Notes under the pieces: model-generated
What the model saw: the letters and a program-made list of their open reading frames with translations, nothing else
Database searches by the model: none
What the model was told of the DNA's origin: nothing
Origin: Luteimonas aquatica
Lineage (GTDB): Bacteria; Pseudomonadota; Gammaproteobacteria; Xanthomonadales; Xanthomonadaceae
Direction of reading: 5' to 3'
Length of the DNA: 48,159 nt
Assembly: GCF_022662575.1 (NCBI RefSeq)
Contig: NZ_JALBFU010000006.1
Location: 71,137-119,295 of the forward strand
Shown here: piece after piece, positions 1 through 8,606 of the stretch
How positions within the stretch are numbered: the first letter of the stretch is position 1
How the letters are laid out: every line of letters starts with the position of its first letter
Position numbers and translations under genes: made by a program

Positions 1-2
1 CG

Positions 3-68
3 CACGAACTCGACCGACTCGCCGGCCTGCTCCGCGCCGCCGGCGCCGCCGTGGCCGAGACCGCCTGA
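3..68 (+). CDS. C-terminal tail of an unidentified protein (5' end outside window)
   Basis: An open frame enters the window from the left and ends at TGA 66-68. The 21 visible residues are rich in Ala and Leu and look like a terminal amphipathic helix. Too little remains to assign a family. An 8-bp GC hairpin follows at 110-128, before the next gene, and may end its transcript. Confidence 0.45.
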   Translation, partial: HELDRLAGLLRAAGAAVAETA

Positions 69-109
69 TGCCGCGCCTCGCGCCACGGGTAATGCCCCCT
101 CCCTCCCCT

Positions 110-128
110 GCGCGCCGGCACGGCGCGC
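110..128. terminator. GC hairpin downstream of the partial gene
   Basis: GCGCGCCG and CGGCGCGC pair across a 3-nt loop (GCA). There is no T-tract, so this is terminator-like only. It lies 26 bp before the lipid-transfer protein start and could also affect that mRNA. Confidence 0.3.
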
Positions 129-153
129 GGCACGCCCCCCACAGGAGCCCCGC

Positions 154-1335
154 ATGAGCACCCGCGTCAACGTCATCGGCGTCGGCATGACCAAGTTCAC
201 CAAACCCGGCGCCAGCCCCGAGTACTACGAGATGGCGCGCGAGGCCGGGCAGCTGGCGCTCAAGGACGCCGGCATTCCCTTCGAGCAGGTCCGTCAGGCC
301 TACGTGGGCTACGTCTACGGCGATTCCACCTGCGGCCAGCGCGCGGTGTACGAGCTCGGCCTGACCGGCATTCCGGTGATCAACGTCAACAACAACTGCT
401 CCACCGGCTCGACCGCGCTGTGGCTGGCGCGGCAGGCGGTGGAAAGCGGCGCGGCCGAGTGCGTGCTCGCGCTGGGCTTCGAGAAGATGGAAAAGGGCGC
501 GCTCGGCTCCAAGTTCGACGACCGCGAGACGCCGCTCGGCCAGCATGCGCAGGTGATGGCCGACCTGCAGGGCATGAGCGCGGCGCCGATCGCCGCGCAG
601 ATGTTCGGCGGCGCCGGCCGCGAATACCGCTGGCAGCACGGCACCCGCAAGGAGACCTTCGCCAAGATCTCCGAGAAGGCGCGCGCGCACGCCAGCAACA
701 ACCCCTATGCGCTGTTCAACGAGAAGCTGAGCCTGGAGCAGATCCTCGCCTCGGACGAGGTGTTCGACCCGCTCACGCGCTTCCAGTGCTGCCCGCCCAC
801 CTGCGGCGCCGGCGCGGCGGTGCTGTGCTCGGACGCGTTCGCCAGGAAGCACGGCATCGCCAACGCGGTGCAGATCGCCGGCCAGAGCATGACCACCGAC
901 TACGCCTCCAGCTTCGAGCCCAGGAGCATGATCAAGATGGTCGGCTACGACATGAGCCGGGAGGCGGCGCGGCAGGTCTACGAGCAGACCGGCATCGGCC
1001 CGGAGGACGTCGACGTGGTGGAGCTGCACGACTGCTTCACCGCCAACGAGCTGCTGACCTACGAAGCGCTCGGCCTGTGCGCCGAGGGCGGCGCCGAAGG
1101 CTTCATCTGGGACGGCGACAACACCTATGGCGGCAAGTACGTGACCAATCCCTCCGGCGGCCTGCTGTCCAAGGGCCATCCGCTCGGCGCGACCGGCCTG
1201 GCGCAATGCACCGAACTGGTCTGGCAGCTGCGCGGCAGCGCCGACAAGCGCCAGGTGGAGGGCGCGCGCATCGCCCTGCAGCACAATCTCGGACTGGGCG
1301 GCGCCTGCATCGTGACCATGTACCAGCGCGGCTGA
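154..1335 (+). CDS. thiolase-like lipid-transfer protein (SCP2-thiolase family)
   Basis: A 393-residue protein of the thiolase superfamily, in the non-specific lipid-transfer / SCP-x branch. The nucleophilic Cys lies in NNNCSTGS (C82). The conserved HDCF segment is at 292-295, the GHPLGATG loop at 341-348 (H342), and a GGAC segment near the C-terminus at 382-385. Length fits single-domain SCP2-thiolases, and no SCP2 sterol-carrier domain follows. The ATG is preceded by CAGGAG at good spacing. An acyl-CoA synthetase starts 18 bp downstream, so the pair probably activates a carboxylic acid and then cleaves or condenses its CoA thioester. The substrate (fatty acid, sterol side chain or other) cannot be read from the sequence. 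Confidence 0.88.
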   Translation: MSTRVNVIGVGMTKFTKPGASPEYYEMAREAGQLALKDAGIPFEQVRQAYVGYVYGDSTCGQRAVYELGLTGIPVINVNNNCSTGSTALWLARQAVESGAAECVLALGFEKMEKGALGSKFDDRETPLGQHAQVMADLQGMSAAPIAAQMFGGAGREYRWQHGTRKETFAKISEKARAHASNNPYALFNEKLSLEQILASDEVFDPLTRFQCCPPTCGAGAAVLCSDAFARKHGIANAVQIAGQSMTTDYASSFEPRSMIKMVGYDMSREAARQVYEQTGIGPEDVDVVELHDCFTANELLTYEALGLCAEGGAEGFIWDGDNTYGGKYVTNPSGGLLSKGHPLGATGLAQCTELVWQLRGSADKRQVEGARIALQHNLGLGGACIVTMYQRG

Positions 1336-1353
1336 CGCGGAGGCGCGGGGGCG

Positions 1354-3042
1354 ATGCGCGAGGCGGCGGACACCACGACGAAGGCACCGGAAGAGCTGCC
1401 GGTGGAGATCCTGCTGCGGCTGGCGCGCGAAAAGGCGGGCCAGCCATGGCTGTTCCAGCCGGTCGAAGGCAAGGTGCTGAGCCATACCTGGGACGAGGCC
1501 GCCGCGCAGGTCGGGCGCATGGCGGCCGCGTTGCGCGCGCAGGGCTGGCCGCCGGGCAGCCGCATCGCGATCTCCGGCTTCAACACCGCGCACTGGCTGC
1601 TCGCCGACCTGGCGATCACGATGGCCGGCCACGTGCCGGTCGGCCTGTATCCGAAGCAGGCGCAGAAGATCACCCGCTACGTCCTCGAGCACAGCCAGGC
1701 CCGCGCGCTGTTCCTCGGCCCGATGCTCGACGGCCCGCAGTTCCTGGAGGCGATCCCCGAAGGCGTGCTGAAGATCCGCATGCCCTATCCCGCCGCGCCG
1801 CCGGGCGACGTCGAATGGGAAGCCTTCAGCGGCGGCTTCGAACCGCTGCGCGACTACCCGCTGCCGGCCGCCGACGCGCTGTACGTGCTGATCTACACCT
1901 CGGGCACCACCGGCAATCCGAAAGGAGTGATGCTCACCGCCGACAACCTGCGCTTCCTGCGCCGCGCCTTCAACAACGTCGCGCCGCGGTTGTGCGAGAA
2001 CGAGCGCCTGTTCTCCTACCTGCCCCTGGCGCACTTCCTGGAACGGCTGACGGTGGCGAACGGCAGCCTGATGTGGGGCGCGCAGGTGCACTTCCTGGAA
2101 TCGCTGGACAAGCTGGCGCAGCAGCTGCCGCAGGTGGCGCCGACCCGCTTCTTCGCGGTGCCGCTGGTGTGGATGCGCCTGCAGGCGGGCATCCTGCAGA
2201 AGATCCCGCAAAAGCGCCTGGACCTGCTGCTGTCGCTGCCGCTGGCGGGGAGGCTGGTGCGGCGCAGGCTGCGGCGCGCCATCGGCCTGGACAACGCGCT
2301 CTTCTGCCTGAGCGGCGCGGCGCCGATCCCGGTGAGCACGCTGCAGTGGTTCCGCGACAAGCTCGGCATCCTGATCCAGGAGGGCTGCGGCCCCACCGAG
2401 TCCGGCGCGTACTGCTCGCTCAACCTGCCGCACGACTACCGCTTCGGATCGATCGGCAAGCCGATGGCCGATGCCGGCTTCAAGCTGTCCGAGGAGGGCG
2501 AGATCCTGCTTAAGCATCCCGGCGTCATGCCGGGCTACTACCTCGACCCGGAGCGCACCCGCGAGAGCTTCACCGACGACGGCTGGCTCCGAACCGGCGA
2601 CAAGGGCCGCGTCGACGAGGACGGCTTCCTCTACATCGTCGGCCGCATCAAGGACATCTTCAAGACCCTGAAAGGCAAGTACGTCGCGCCCGCGCCGATC
2701 GAGGGCGCGATGGCGCGCAACACCGGCATCGACCAGCTCTGCCTGATGGGAACGCAGCTGAGCCAGCCGGTCATGATCATCACCCTGACCCCGCACGCGC
2801 GCGGGCGGGCGCGCGAGGCGCTGGAACGCGAGCTGCTGGCCGACATGGACGCGGTCAACGGCACGCTGGAGGCGCACGAGAAGATCGCCAAGCTCTACGT
2901 CGCCCGCGAGACCTGGAGCATCGACAACGGCATCATGACGCCGACCATGAAGGTCAAGCGCGACGTCGTCGAGCAGCGCTACGGCGACTGGGCCCGCGCC
3001 CATGCGCACGAGCGCGAGCAGCCGATCGTCTGGGGCGAGTGA
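1354..3042 (+). CDS. AMP-dependent acyl-CoA synthetase (long-chain type)
   Basis: A 562-residue ANL-superfamily adenylating enzyme predicted to form acyl-AMP and then acyl-CoA. The P-loop-like motif YTSGTTGNPKG is at 181-191 and GCGPTE at 344-349. DGWLRTGD at 409-416 marks the hinge, GRIKDIFKT starts at 430, and the C-terminal Lys region is TMKVKRD around 532-538. The GRIKDIFKT.KGKYVAP.PIE signature is typical of long-chain acyl-CoA synthetases. It is 18 bp downstream of the lipid-transfer gene and almost certainly cotranscribed. No membrane segment or signal peptide is visible. Chain-length specificity is not determinable here. Confidence 0.9.
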   Translation: MREAADTTTKAPEELPVEILLRLAREKAGQPWLFQPVEGKVLSHTWDEAAAQVGRMAAALRAQGWPPGSRIAISGFNTAHWLLADLAITMAGHVPVGLYPKQAQKITRYVLEHSQARALFLGPMLDGPQFLEAIPEGVLKIRMPYPAAPPGDVEWEAFSGGFEPLRDYPLPAADALYVLIYTSGTTGNPKGVMLTADNLRFLRRAFNNVAPRLCENERLFSYLPLAHFLERLTVANGSLMWGAQVHFLESLDKLAQQLPQVAPTRFFAVPLVWMRLQAGILQKIPQKRLDLLLSLPLAGRLVRRRLRRAIGLDNALFCLSGAAPIPVSTLQWFRDKLGILIQEGCGPTESGAYCSLNLPHDYRFGSIGKPMADAGFKLSEEGEILLKHPGVMPGYYLDPERTRESFTDDGWLRTGDKGRVDEDGFLYIVGRIKDIFKTLKGKYVAPAPIEGAMARNTGIDQLCLMGTQLSQPVMIITLTPHARGRAREALERELLADMDAVNGTLEAHEKIAKLYVARETWSIDNGIMTPTMKVKRDVVEQRYGDWARAHAHEREQPIVWGE

Positions 3043-3051
3043 GCGCGCGGA

Positions 3052-3076
3052 CACCCGGGCGCGCCGCGCCCGGGTG
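3052..3076. terminator. bidirectional terminator-like hairpin
   Basis: CACCCGGGCG and CGCCCGGGTG form a perfect 10-bp stem with a 5-nt loop. It sits between the convergent acyl-CoA synthetase and the small minus-strand gene. No T-run follows on either strand. Confidence 0.55.
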
Positions 3077-3091
3077 CGGATCGCCAGTGCG

Positions 3092-3445
3092 CTATTGCTT
3101 CTTCCCGTCCGCCGGTGCCGCGCCCTGCCCGCCGGTCGGCAAGGCCGCCGCCGGCGCAGCCGCCGCCTCCGTGCCGCGCGGGGTGAAGCCGAACAGGCCG
3201 TCGCTGTGCGTGGACACCACCATCCGCACCATGCCGCTGGGCACCATCAGCTCCAGCGACACCTCGCGCCCCTCCGGCGAGCGGCCGCGCAGGGTCATCT
3301 CGATCAAGGCGCCGCCGGTGTCGATCTCATGGCACAGCACGTGCGGCCCGGCCGGGCTGTCCTGCAGATAGGGCTTGATCGCCTCGCCCAGGGCTTCGAG
3401 CGCCTGCGGGAAGAAGAACACGGCGTAGCCGTTGCTGTCGTTCAT
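3092..3445 (-). CDS. conserved hypothetical protein downstream of purT
   Basis: A 117-residue protein of unknown function. The first ~90 residues look like a compact soluble domain; the last ~25 are a low-complexity Ala/Pro/Gly tail ending in GKKQ. No signal peptide or membrane helix is visible. It starts 34 bp after purT on the same strand, so it is probably the second gene of that operon. The 3' side is bounded by the hairpin at 3052-3076. Nothing recognisable links it to purine synthesis. Confidence 0.65.
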   Translation of the reverse strand: MNDSNGYAVFFFPQALEALGEAIKPYLQDSPAGPHVLCHEIDTGGALIEMTLRGRSPEGREVSLELMVPSGMVRMVVSTHSDGLFGFTPRGTEAAAAPAAALPTGGQGAAPADGKKQ

Positions 3446-3479
3446 GCCTGTCTGCTCCGGAACGGTTCGGGGGAAGGAA

Positions 3480-4703
3480 TCAGCGCAACTCGACGACCAG
3501 CGCGGACGCCGCCTCGCGCGCGAGCGCGCGCGCCTGCTCGGCGTCCTCGCCGCGCGCCAGGGTCACGGCCACCCGGCGCTGCCCTTCCACGCGCGGCTTG
3601 CCGAACAGCCGCAGCGCGGTGCGCGGCGCGCGCAGCGCCGCGTCCACGGCACCGAACACCGGCACGCCGTGCCCCTGCGCCAGTACCGCGCACGAAGCCG
3701 AAGGCCCGATCAGGTCGATCCAGCCCGCTTCGTCGGCGGGAATGGGCAGGCCGAGGATCGCGCGCGCATGCAGCGCGAACTGGCTCAGCTCCTGCGAGAT
3801 CAGCGTCACCAGGCCGGTGTCGTGCGGCCGCGGCGAGACCTCGCTGAACCAGACCTCGTCGCCCTTGACGAACAGCTCCACGCCGAACAGGCCCCAGCCG
3901 CCCAGGTCGTCGGTGACCGCCTTGGCGATCGCGCAGGCGCCGGCCAGCGCCTGCGCCGACATCGGCTGCGGCTGCCAGCTCTCGCGGTAGTCGCCGTCGC
4001 GCTGCAGGTGGCCGACCGGCGGGCAGAACGCCGTGCCGGCGGCGTGGCGCACGGTCAGCAGGGTGATCTCGTAGTCGAAATCGACGAAGCCCTCGACGAT
4101 TACCCGTCCGGCGCCGGCGCGTCCGCCGGTCTGCGCGTAATCCCAGGCGGCGTCGATGTCCGCGTCGGAGCGCACCAGGCTCTGGCCCTTGCCCGAGGAG
4201 GACATCACCGGCTTGACCACGCACGGCAGTCCCAGCGCCCGCACCGCCTGGTGGTAGTCCTCGCGCGTGTCCACGAAGCGATAGGGCGAGGTCGGCAGCC
4301 CCAGCGTCTCGGCCGCGAGCCGGCGGATGCCTTCGCGGTCCATGGTCAGGCGCGCCGCGCGCGCCGTGGGCACGATGCGCGTCGCGGTGCCGGCCTGCGC
4401 GAACTCGCGCTCCAGCTCCACCAGGGTCTCGGTATGGATGGCCTCGATCTCGGGCACCACCAGATGCGGCTTTTCCAGTTCGATCAGCGCGCGGATCGCG
4501 GCGCCCTCGAGCATGTCCAGCACGTGGCAGCGGTGCGCGACCTGCATCGCGGGCGCGTCGGCGTAGCGGTCCGCCGCGATCACCTCCACGCCGAAGCGCT
4601 GCAGCTCGATGGCCACTTCCTTGCCGAGCTCGCCCGATCCCAGCAGCAGCACGCGCAGCGCGTGCTCCGAATGCGGCGTACCGATGACGACGGGCTTGGT
4701 CAT
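3480..4703 (-). CDS. purT: formate-dependent phosphoribosylglycinamide formyltransferase
   Basis: A 407-residue ATP-grasp enzyme that makes formyl-GAR from GAR, formate and ATP in purine synthesis, without folate. The N-terminal nucleotide-fold motif is [12 protein letters not shown]. The ATP-grasp signatures include [25 protein letters not shown] and [24 protein letters not shown], all diagnostic for PurT. The frame is open further upstream, but the family N-terminus begins at the ATG at 4703, next to a good -10 box. Earlier starts would add 53 residues of low-complexity sequence. It is divergent from the lipoprotein gene at 4861. Confidence 0.95.
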   Translation of the reverse strand: MTKPVVIGTPHSEHALRVLLLGSGELGKEVAIELQRFGVEVIAADRYADAPAMQVAHRCHVLDMLEGAAIRALIELEKPHLVVPEIEAIHTETLVELEREFAQAGTATRIVPTARAARLTMDREGIRRLAAETLGLPTSPYRFVDTREDYHQAVRALGLPCVVKPVMSSSGKGQSLVRSDADIDAAWDYAQTGGRAGAGRVIVEGFVDFDYEITLLTVRHAAGTAFCPPVGHLQRDGDYRESWQPQPMSAQALAGACAIAKAVTDDLGGWGLFGVELFVKGDEVWFSEVSPRPHDTGLVTLISQELSQFALHARAILGLPIPADEAGWIDLIGPSASCAVLAQGHGVPVFGAVDAALRAPRTALRLFGKPRVEGQRRVAVTLARGEDAEQARALAREAASALVVELR

Positions 4704-4729
4704 GCGCGGCCTGCTGTGCGGAAAGCGCC

Positions 4730-4735
4730 ATTGTA
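4730..4735 (-). promoter_or_regulatory. -10 element of purT
   Basis: On the minus strand this reads TACAAT, five of six to consensus. It predicts a transcript start near 4723 and a leader of about 20 nt. No convincing -35 is visible. Confidence 0.4.
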
Positions 4736-4848
4736 GAACGCGCGGCGGCGATCCCGGCGCGCCGGGCCGAAACGCTGCTTTTCGGCGATCAGGCGCCGCG
4801 CGCCGCGCAAGTGCCGCGAGCCCGCTTCCGCCGCCATCGCCGCGATGC

Positions 4849-4854
4849 CATGCT
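4849..4854 (+). promoter_or_regulatory. -10-like box, leaderless arrangement, lipoprotein gene
   Basis: CATGCT lies exactly 6 nt before the ATG at 4861, with a TTCCGC -35-like hexamer 17 bp further up (4826-4831). Transcription would start at or next to the start codon. No Shine-Dalgarno sequence is present. Confidence 0.35.
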
Positions 4855-4860
4855 GCGGGC

Positions 4861-5799
4861 ATGCCGATGCCGTCCGCTCACGCGCCGCCCCGCCTTGCTG
4901 CGCTGCCCGTCCTGCTGGGGCTGCCGCTGCTGCTCGCCGCCTGCAGCGTGCAGAAGCCGCCGTTCGCGCAGCTCTCCGGCATGCTGATGGACGATCGGCT
5001 GAACGAGGTCAGCGGGCTGGCGGCCTCGCGCGCGCACGAGGACGTGCTGTGGATGCTCGACGACGGCGGACATGCGCCGCGACTGTTCGCGGTGGGCACG
5101 CGCGGGCAGCTGCTGGCGACGTTCCGCGTCGACGGCATCGCCAATACCGACTGGGAAGACCTCTCCGCCTTCGAGCTCGACGGGCGCCGCTACCTGCTGG
5201 TCGCCGATACCGGCGACAACGGCGGCCTGCGGCGCAGCCTGCAGCTGCACGTGTTCGAGGAGCCGGCCGCGCTGGACGCGCAGGCCACCGGCCGCGCGCT
5301 GCGGCCAGACTGGTCGATCGCGTTCCGCTGGCCGGACGGCGCGCGCGACTGCGAAGCGGTCGCGGTCGATCCGATCCTCGGTCAGGTGCTGCTGATCTCG
5401 AAGAAGCGCACCCCGCCGGAACTGTTCGCAGTGCCGCTGCGGCCGCGCGACGAGGAAGTGCAGGTGGCGCAGCGCCTGGGGACGCTCACGGGCGTGCCGC
5501 CGCCCAGCGCCGAGGAACTGCGCGCCAACGCACGCATGGCGCGCATCCGCCACCAGGTCACCGCCGCCGACATCGCCCCGGACCGCGGCCGCATCGCGGT
5601 GATGACCTACAACGAGGTGCTGCTGTACCGGCGCGGCGCGCGCCAGAACTGGGCGCAGGCGCTGGCGGGCAAGCCGGCGGTGCACGAGCTGCCCTGGCTG
5701 CCGCAGGCCGAGGCCCTCGGCTGGGCCCAGGGCGGGCGCGGCCTGTTCGCCACCGGCGAATTCGCGCCGGCGCCGCTGCTCTATCTCAATACCGACTGA
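4861..5799 (+). CDS. putative lipoprotein, predicted beta-propeller-like
   Basis: A 312-residue protein with a lipoprotein signal: a hydrophobic stretch ending in the lipobox LAAC, lipid-bearing Cys28. After it come repeated blade-like segments. Notable motifs are [26 protein letters not shown] and ADTGDNGG, a pattern seen in a family of uncharacterised envelope proteins with predicted propeller folds. It probably faces the periplasm from an inner- or outer-membrane anchor. A second ATG two codons in (4867) is an alternative start. Function is unknown. It is divergent from purT and followed by the regulated SPFH promoter region. Confidence 0.72.
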   Translation: MPMPSAHAPPRLAALPVLLGLPLLLAACSVQKPPFAQLSGMLMDDRLNEVSGLAASRAHEDVLWMLDDGGHAPRLFAVGTRGQLLATFRVDGIANTDWEDLSAFELDGRRYLLVADTGDNGGLRRSLQLHVFEEPAALDAQATGRALRPDWSIAFRWPDGARDCEAVAVDPILGQVLLISKKRTPPELFAVPLRPRDEEVQVAQRLGTLTGVPPPSAEELRANARMARIRHQVTAADIAPDRGRIAVMTYNEVLLYRRGARQNWAQALAGKPAVHELPWLPQAEALGWAQGGRGLFATGEFAPAPLLYLNTD

Positions 5800-5867
5800 G
5801 CCGCAGCCGGCATGGCACTTATAAATCAATCACTTGTGAAGCCCCGACCGACTCCGGCATCACCTTC

Positions 5868-5896
5868 TTGACGTTGATATCATTTTGATATCAAAT
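5868..5896 (+). promoter_or_regulatory. promoter with two tandem palindromic operator boxes
   Basis: The -35 TTGACG (5868-5873) and -10 TCAAAT (5891-5896) are separated by 17 bp. The spacer and -10 edge contain TGATATCA twice (5875-5882 and 5886-5893). Each box is a perfect palindrome and their centres are 11 bp apart. Predicted transcript start is near 5903. A repressor on these boxes would block polymerase. The ribbon-helix-helix protein encoded two genes downstream is a natural candidate by inference, because such proteins bind tandem short palindromes as adjacent dimers. Confidence 0.6.
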
Positions 5897-5932
5897 TCTC
5901 CGCAACTAGGGGAAAGGCCAAGGAGACACGCT

Positions 5933-6793
5933 GTGAAAGAGAACCCGATCCGCTCGCTGCCCGGCATTCCGATGCTGCTCGGGCTGCTGCTTGCCGCGGT
6001 GGCATCCGTATTCCTGTTCATCGTCGGCCTGGCGGTCGCCTGGCCGCTGTGCGTGCTCGCCGTGCTGATGGGCGCCGCCGCCCTGCTCAGCCTGTGCGGC
6101 GTGTACATGGTCGAGCCCAACCAGGCCGCGGTGCTGAGCCTGTTCGGCAAGTACGTGGGCACGGTGAAGGACAACGGCCTGCGCTGGAACAACCCCTTCT
6201 TCACCAAGAAGAAGGTCAGCCAGCGCGTGCGCAACTTCGAGAGCGGCAAGCTCAAGGTCAACGAGCTCGACGGCAGCCCGATCGAGATCGCCGCCGTGAT
6301 CGTATGGCAGGTGGTGGACTCGGCCGAGGCGGTCTACAACGTCGACGACTACGAGAGCTTCGTGCACATCCAGTCCGAATCCGCGCTGCGGGCGATGGCC
6401 ACCAGCTATCCCTACGACCAGCACGAGGAAGGCCAACTGGCGCTGCGCAGCCATGCCGCGGAAATCTCCCTGCACCTGAAGAACGAGCTGGTCGAGCGCC
6501 TCGCCGACGCCGGCGTGCAGGTGCTCGACGCCCGCATCAGCCACCTCGCCTACGCGCCGGAGATCGCCCAGGCAATGCTGCAGCGCCAGCAGGCCAACGC
6601 GATCATCTCCGCGCGCACGCGCATCGTCGCCGGCGCGGTCGGCATGGTCGAGATGGCGCTGGCCGAACTGCAGAAGAACGGCGTGGTGCAGCTGGACGAG
6701 GAGCGCAAGGCCAACATGGTCAGCAACCTGCTGGTGGTGCTGTGCGGCGACCGCGCCACGCAGCCGATCGTCAACGCCGGCACGCTCTACTGA
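5933..6793 (+). CDS. SPFH (band 7 / prohibitin-like) membrane protein
   Basis: A 286-residue SPFH-domain protein. One or two hydrophobic segments occupy roughly residues 10-55. The band-7 domain follows: [32 protein letters not shown], then an internal [23 protein letters not shown] segment and the [15 protein letters not shown] helix region. The GTG at 5933 is chosen because AAGGAGA (5919-5925) is optimally placed. An in-frame ATG at 5885 would start inside the predicted promoter. It heads a three-gene set with an RHH regulator and a PH-like membrane protein. SPFH proteins form ring-like scaffolds in membranes; the partner here is unknown. Confidence 0.88.
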   Translation: MKENPIRSLPGIPMLLGLLLAAVASVFLFIVGLAVAWPLCVLAVLMGAAALLSLCGVYMVEPNQAAVLSLFGKYVGTVKDNGLRWNNPFFTKKKVSQRVRNFESGKLKVNELDGSPIEIAAVIVWQVVDSAEAVYNVDDYESFVHIQSESALRAMATSYPYDQHEEGQLALRSHAAEISLHLKNELVERLADAGVQVLDARISHLAYAPEIAQAMLQRQQANAIISARTRIVAGAVGMVEMALAELQKNGVVQLDEERKANMVSNLLVVLCGDRATQPIVNAGTLY

Positions 6794-6811
6794 CGGCCGC
6801 CCGCCTTGCCG

Positions 6812-7000
6812 ATGACGGACAAGAAGGCCTACCCGCTGCGCATCAACGCCGAAGTCCTGGCCGCGGCGCAGCGCTGGGCGGACGACGAGTTGCGCAGTCT
6901 CAACGCGCAGATCGAGTACGTGCTGCGCGAGGCCCTGCGCAGGTCCGGCAGGCTGCCGACGCCGAGGACGCCGTCCGAGGAAGAGCAGCCGGCGGAATGA
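6812..7000 (+). CDS. Arc-family ribbon-helix-helix DNA-binding protein
   Basis: A 62-residue protein with a classic RHH layout: a short N-terminal strand (AYPLRIN, about 6-12), a first helix (about 13-26) and a second helix ([17 protein letters not shown], about 30-46), then a charged tail. It resembles the small Arc-like proteins often found beside SPFH genes. ATG 6812 is preferred; a TTG at 6806 would add two residues. It starts 18 bp after the SPFH gene. Probable role: autoregulator of the operon through the tandem boxes at 5875-5893 (inference). Confidence 0.8.
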   Translation: MTDKKAYPLRINAEVLAAAQRWADDELRSLNAQIEYVLREALRRSGRLPTPRTPSEEEQPAE

Positions 7001-7142
7001 GCGGCGGCCGGTGCCGGCGCCCTGTTCTTCGTTCCGCCGGCCGTGCCGCCCTGCGGCCGGCGATCCTCGAGGCAACCATGCGGACCAACGCGACATCCTT
7101 CTCCGGGCCGACACCGGCCATGAACGTCATTCCCGCCGGGAC

Positions 7143-7703
7143 ATGCGCATGAACACGAGCAAAGCCGTCCAGGATTTTCCGGTCGCGGCGCCGAGCCGCC
7201 TCTCGTGGGGGATCCTGCTGGCGCTGTGGGTGGCGCTGCTGGTGATCGCCTACGCGCAGCCGCACCAGCAGCCGCCGCACAATCCCGTGCCGTGGTGGCT
7301 GGTCGTGCCGTTCGGCCTCGCGCTGGTAGTGATCGGTCCCTACATCCTGCTGCTGCATCGACGCATCCGCCTGAAGGGCCGCATGCTCGTCGCCGAGGCC
7401 GCGCTGCATACGCGGCGCGTGCCGGTGGAGGAGCTGTCGCTCGACCAGGCGCGGATCGTCTCGCTCGACGAACACATCGAGTTCAAGCCGATGCTGCGCC
7501 TGTTCGGCTTCGGCCTGCCCGGCTTCAAGGCCGGCCATTACCTGCTGCGCAACCGCCGCCGCGCCTTCTGCGTGCTGACCGACCGGCGGCGCGTGCTGGT
7601 GCTGCCGCACGGCAAGGGCAAGCTGCTCCTGCTCAGCCCGGAGAAGCCGCAGGCCCTGCTCGACGAACTGCGCCGGATGGCGCAGACGCCGCCGCAGGAT
7701 TAG
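7143..7703 (+). CDS. two-helix membrane protein with bacterial PH-like domain
   Basis: A 186-residue protein with two predicted membrane helices in the N-terminal third (about 22-38 and 50-71). A cytoplasmic domain follows, ending in a segment with motifs FGLPGFKAGHYLLRN, CVLTDRRRVLVLP and LLLLSPEKP..LL. That pattern resembles bacterial PH-like domains (bPH_6 type). ATG 7143 or ATG 7149 could be the start; both have weak ribosome sites. It is the third gene of the SPFH-RHH module. The transcript probably ends at the hairpin overlapping its stop (7703-7717). Confidence 0.68.
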   Translation: MRMNTSKAVQDFPVAAPSRLSWGILLALWVALLVIAYAQPHQQPPHNPVPWWLVVPFGLALVVIGPYILLLHRRIRLKGRMLVAEAALHTRRVPVEELSLDQARIVSLDEHIEFKPMLRLFGFGLPGFKAGHYLLRNRRRAFCVLTDRRRVLVLPHGKGKLLLLSPEKPQALLDELRRMAQTPPQD

Positions 7704-7717
7704 CCGTCGCCGACGGC
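7703..7717 (+). terminator. hairpin starting at the stop codon of the PH-like gene
   Basis: GCCGTC and GACGGC form a 6-bp stem with a 3-nt loop, beginning at the last base of the TAG stop. It is GC rich with no T-tract. Confidence 0.35.
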
Positions 7718-7748
7718 GGCGGGATCGCGCCGCCCGGGCGGCCGCGGC

Positions 7749-7778
7749 GTGACGCGGGCGGCGCGATGCGCCTATGCT
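7749..7778 (+). promoter_or_regulatory. promoter of VanY-type gene, leaderless arrangement
   Basis: The -35 GTGACG (7749-7754) and -10 TATGCT (7773-7778) have an 18-bp spacer. The ATG at 7785 follows the -10 by 6 nt, so the mRNA should begin at the start codon. The junction is nearly identical to that at 4849-4863. Confidence 0.45.
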
Positions 7779-7784
7779 GCGGCC

Positions 7785-8588
7785 ATGCGAGACCGCCCCA
7801 CGCAACTGATCAATACCGCCGACATCGAGCTGTGGCCGGCGCATCTGCTGCGCGCGCGCAGCAACCACGATGCGCGCGCGCTGGCGCGGGCGCGCCGCGT
7901 GCTGCGCCGCAAGCGCGACGGCCGCTACCTCGCCGCCGAGCTGCCCGAGGGCCTGCTGCCGCTGGTGCAGCGCTGGACGCGCGAGCCCGGCATCGACGAG
8001 GCGGTCGACGCCCTGGACCGCGTCGCCGCGCATCGGCGCGCCGGCGTCGAGACGGTGGCGCACCTGCCCCTGCACCGGCTGCAGGAACGCCTGGACATGC
8101 TCGGCCTCGACGCGGAGGACTATGCCGATCGCACCGGCCTGCCGCTGGTCGCCGAGCCCGACCGGCTCGCCTTCGCCGGCCTCGACCGCTACCGGCGGCC
8201 GTTGTGGCTGCACGCGGACGCCGCGCGCGCCTGGCACAGCCTGCGCTGGTCCGCCCTGCACGAAGGCGTGGTGCTGGAGGCGATCTCAGGCTACCGCAGC
8301 CACGACTACCAGCTGGGCATCTTCGAGCGCAAGCGCGCGCGCGGACAATCGCTCGAGCAGATCCTGGCGGTGAACGCCGCGCCCGGCTATTCGGAGCACC
8401 ACTCCGGCCTGGCGCTGGACATCGGCGCCCCCGGCGAGCCGCCGGCCGAGGAGTCCTTCGAGAACACGCCGGCGTTCGACTGGTTGCGGCGCAACGCCGG
8501 CGCCTACGGCTTCGTGATGACCTATCCGCGCGACAACCCCCACGGCATCATCTACGAACCCTGGCATTGGGCATTGGCCCGCGCCTAG
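7785..8588 (+). CDS. VanY-type D-alanyl-D-alanine carboxypeptidase (M15B)
   Basis: A 267-residue predicted zinc peptidase of peptidoglycan stem peptides. The M15 signatures are SGYRSH at 168-173, EHHSGLALD at 204-212 (zinc His and Asp) and EPWHW at 258-262. The N-terminal ~140 residues are a family-specific extension rich in Arg and Leu. No signal peptide or lipobox is visible in the first 30 residues, which is unusual for an enzyme expected in the periplasm. Export by another route, or an upstream start, cannot be excluded. ATG 7785 is chosen over 7749 because a -10 box lies between them. Confidence 0.82.
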   Translation: MRDRPTQLINTADIELWPAHLLRARSNHDARALARARRVLRRKRDGRYLAAELPEGLLPLVQRWTREPGIDEAVDALDRVAAHRRAGVETVAHLPLHRLQERLDMLGLDAEDYADRTGLPLVAEPDRLAFAGLDRYRRPLWLHADAARAWHSLRWSALHEGVVLEAISGYRSHDYQLGIFERKRARGQSLEQILAVNAAPGYSEHHSGLALDIGAPGEPPAEESFENTPAFDWLRRNAGAYGFVMTYPRDNPHGIIYEPWHWALARA

Positions 8589-8606
8589 TCGATGCCCTAT
8601 CGGCAT
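8588..8606 (+). repeat. stop-codon hairpin, dispersed copy of the array palindrome
   Basis: Immediately after the TAG of the VanY gene, TCGATGCC and GGCATCGA pair across loop CTATC. Outward G-C pairing recruits the G of the stop codon. The sequence TGCGG follows. The same layout with a different stem occurs after dnaE (32230-32256), and the CTATC-loop version is the core of the 142-bp array. Between convergent genes it probably also acts as a terminator. Confidence 0.6.

Noticed and set aside
420..2513. Long + strand ORF of 697 codons across the lipid-transfer and synthetase genes
   Set aside because: A GC-rich shadow frame: Arg/Ala/Gly-rich, overlapping two well-supported genes in another frame.
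4704..4862. 53-residue N-terminal extension of PurT
   Set aside because: Low-complexity, absent from the family, and it spans the -10 box at 4730-4735.
8588..8606. Attachment site or transposon end at the hairpin
   Set aside because: No integrase, transposase or target duplication nearby; the hairpin is explained better as a repeat-family member or terminator.
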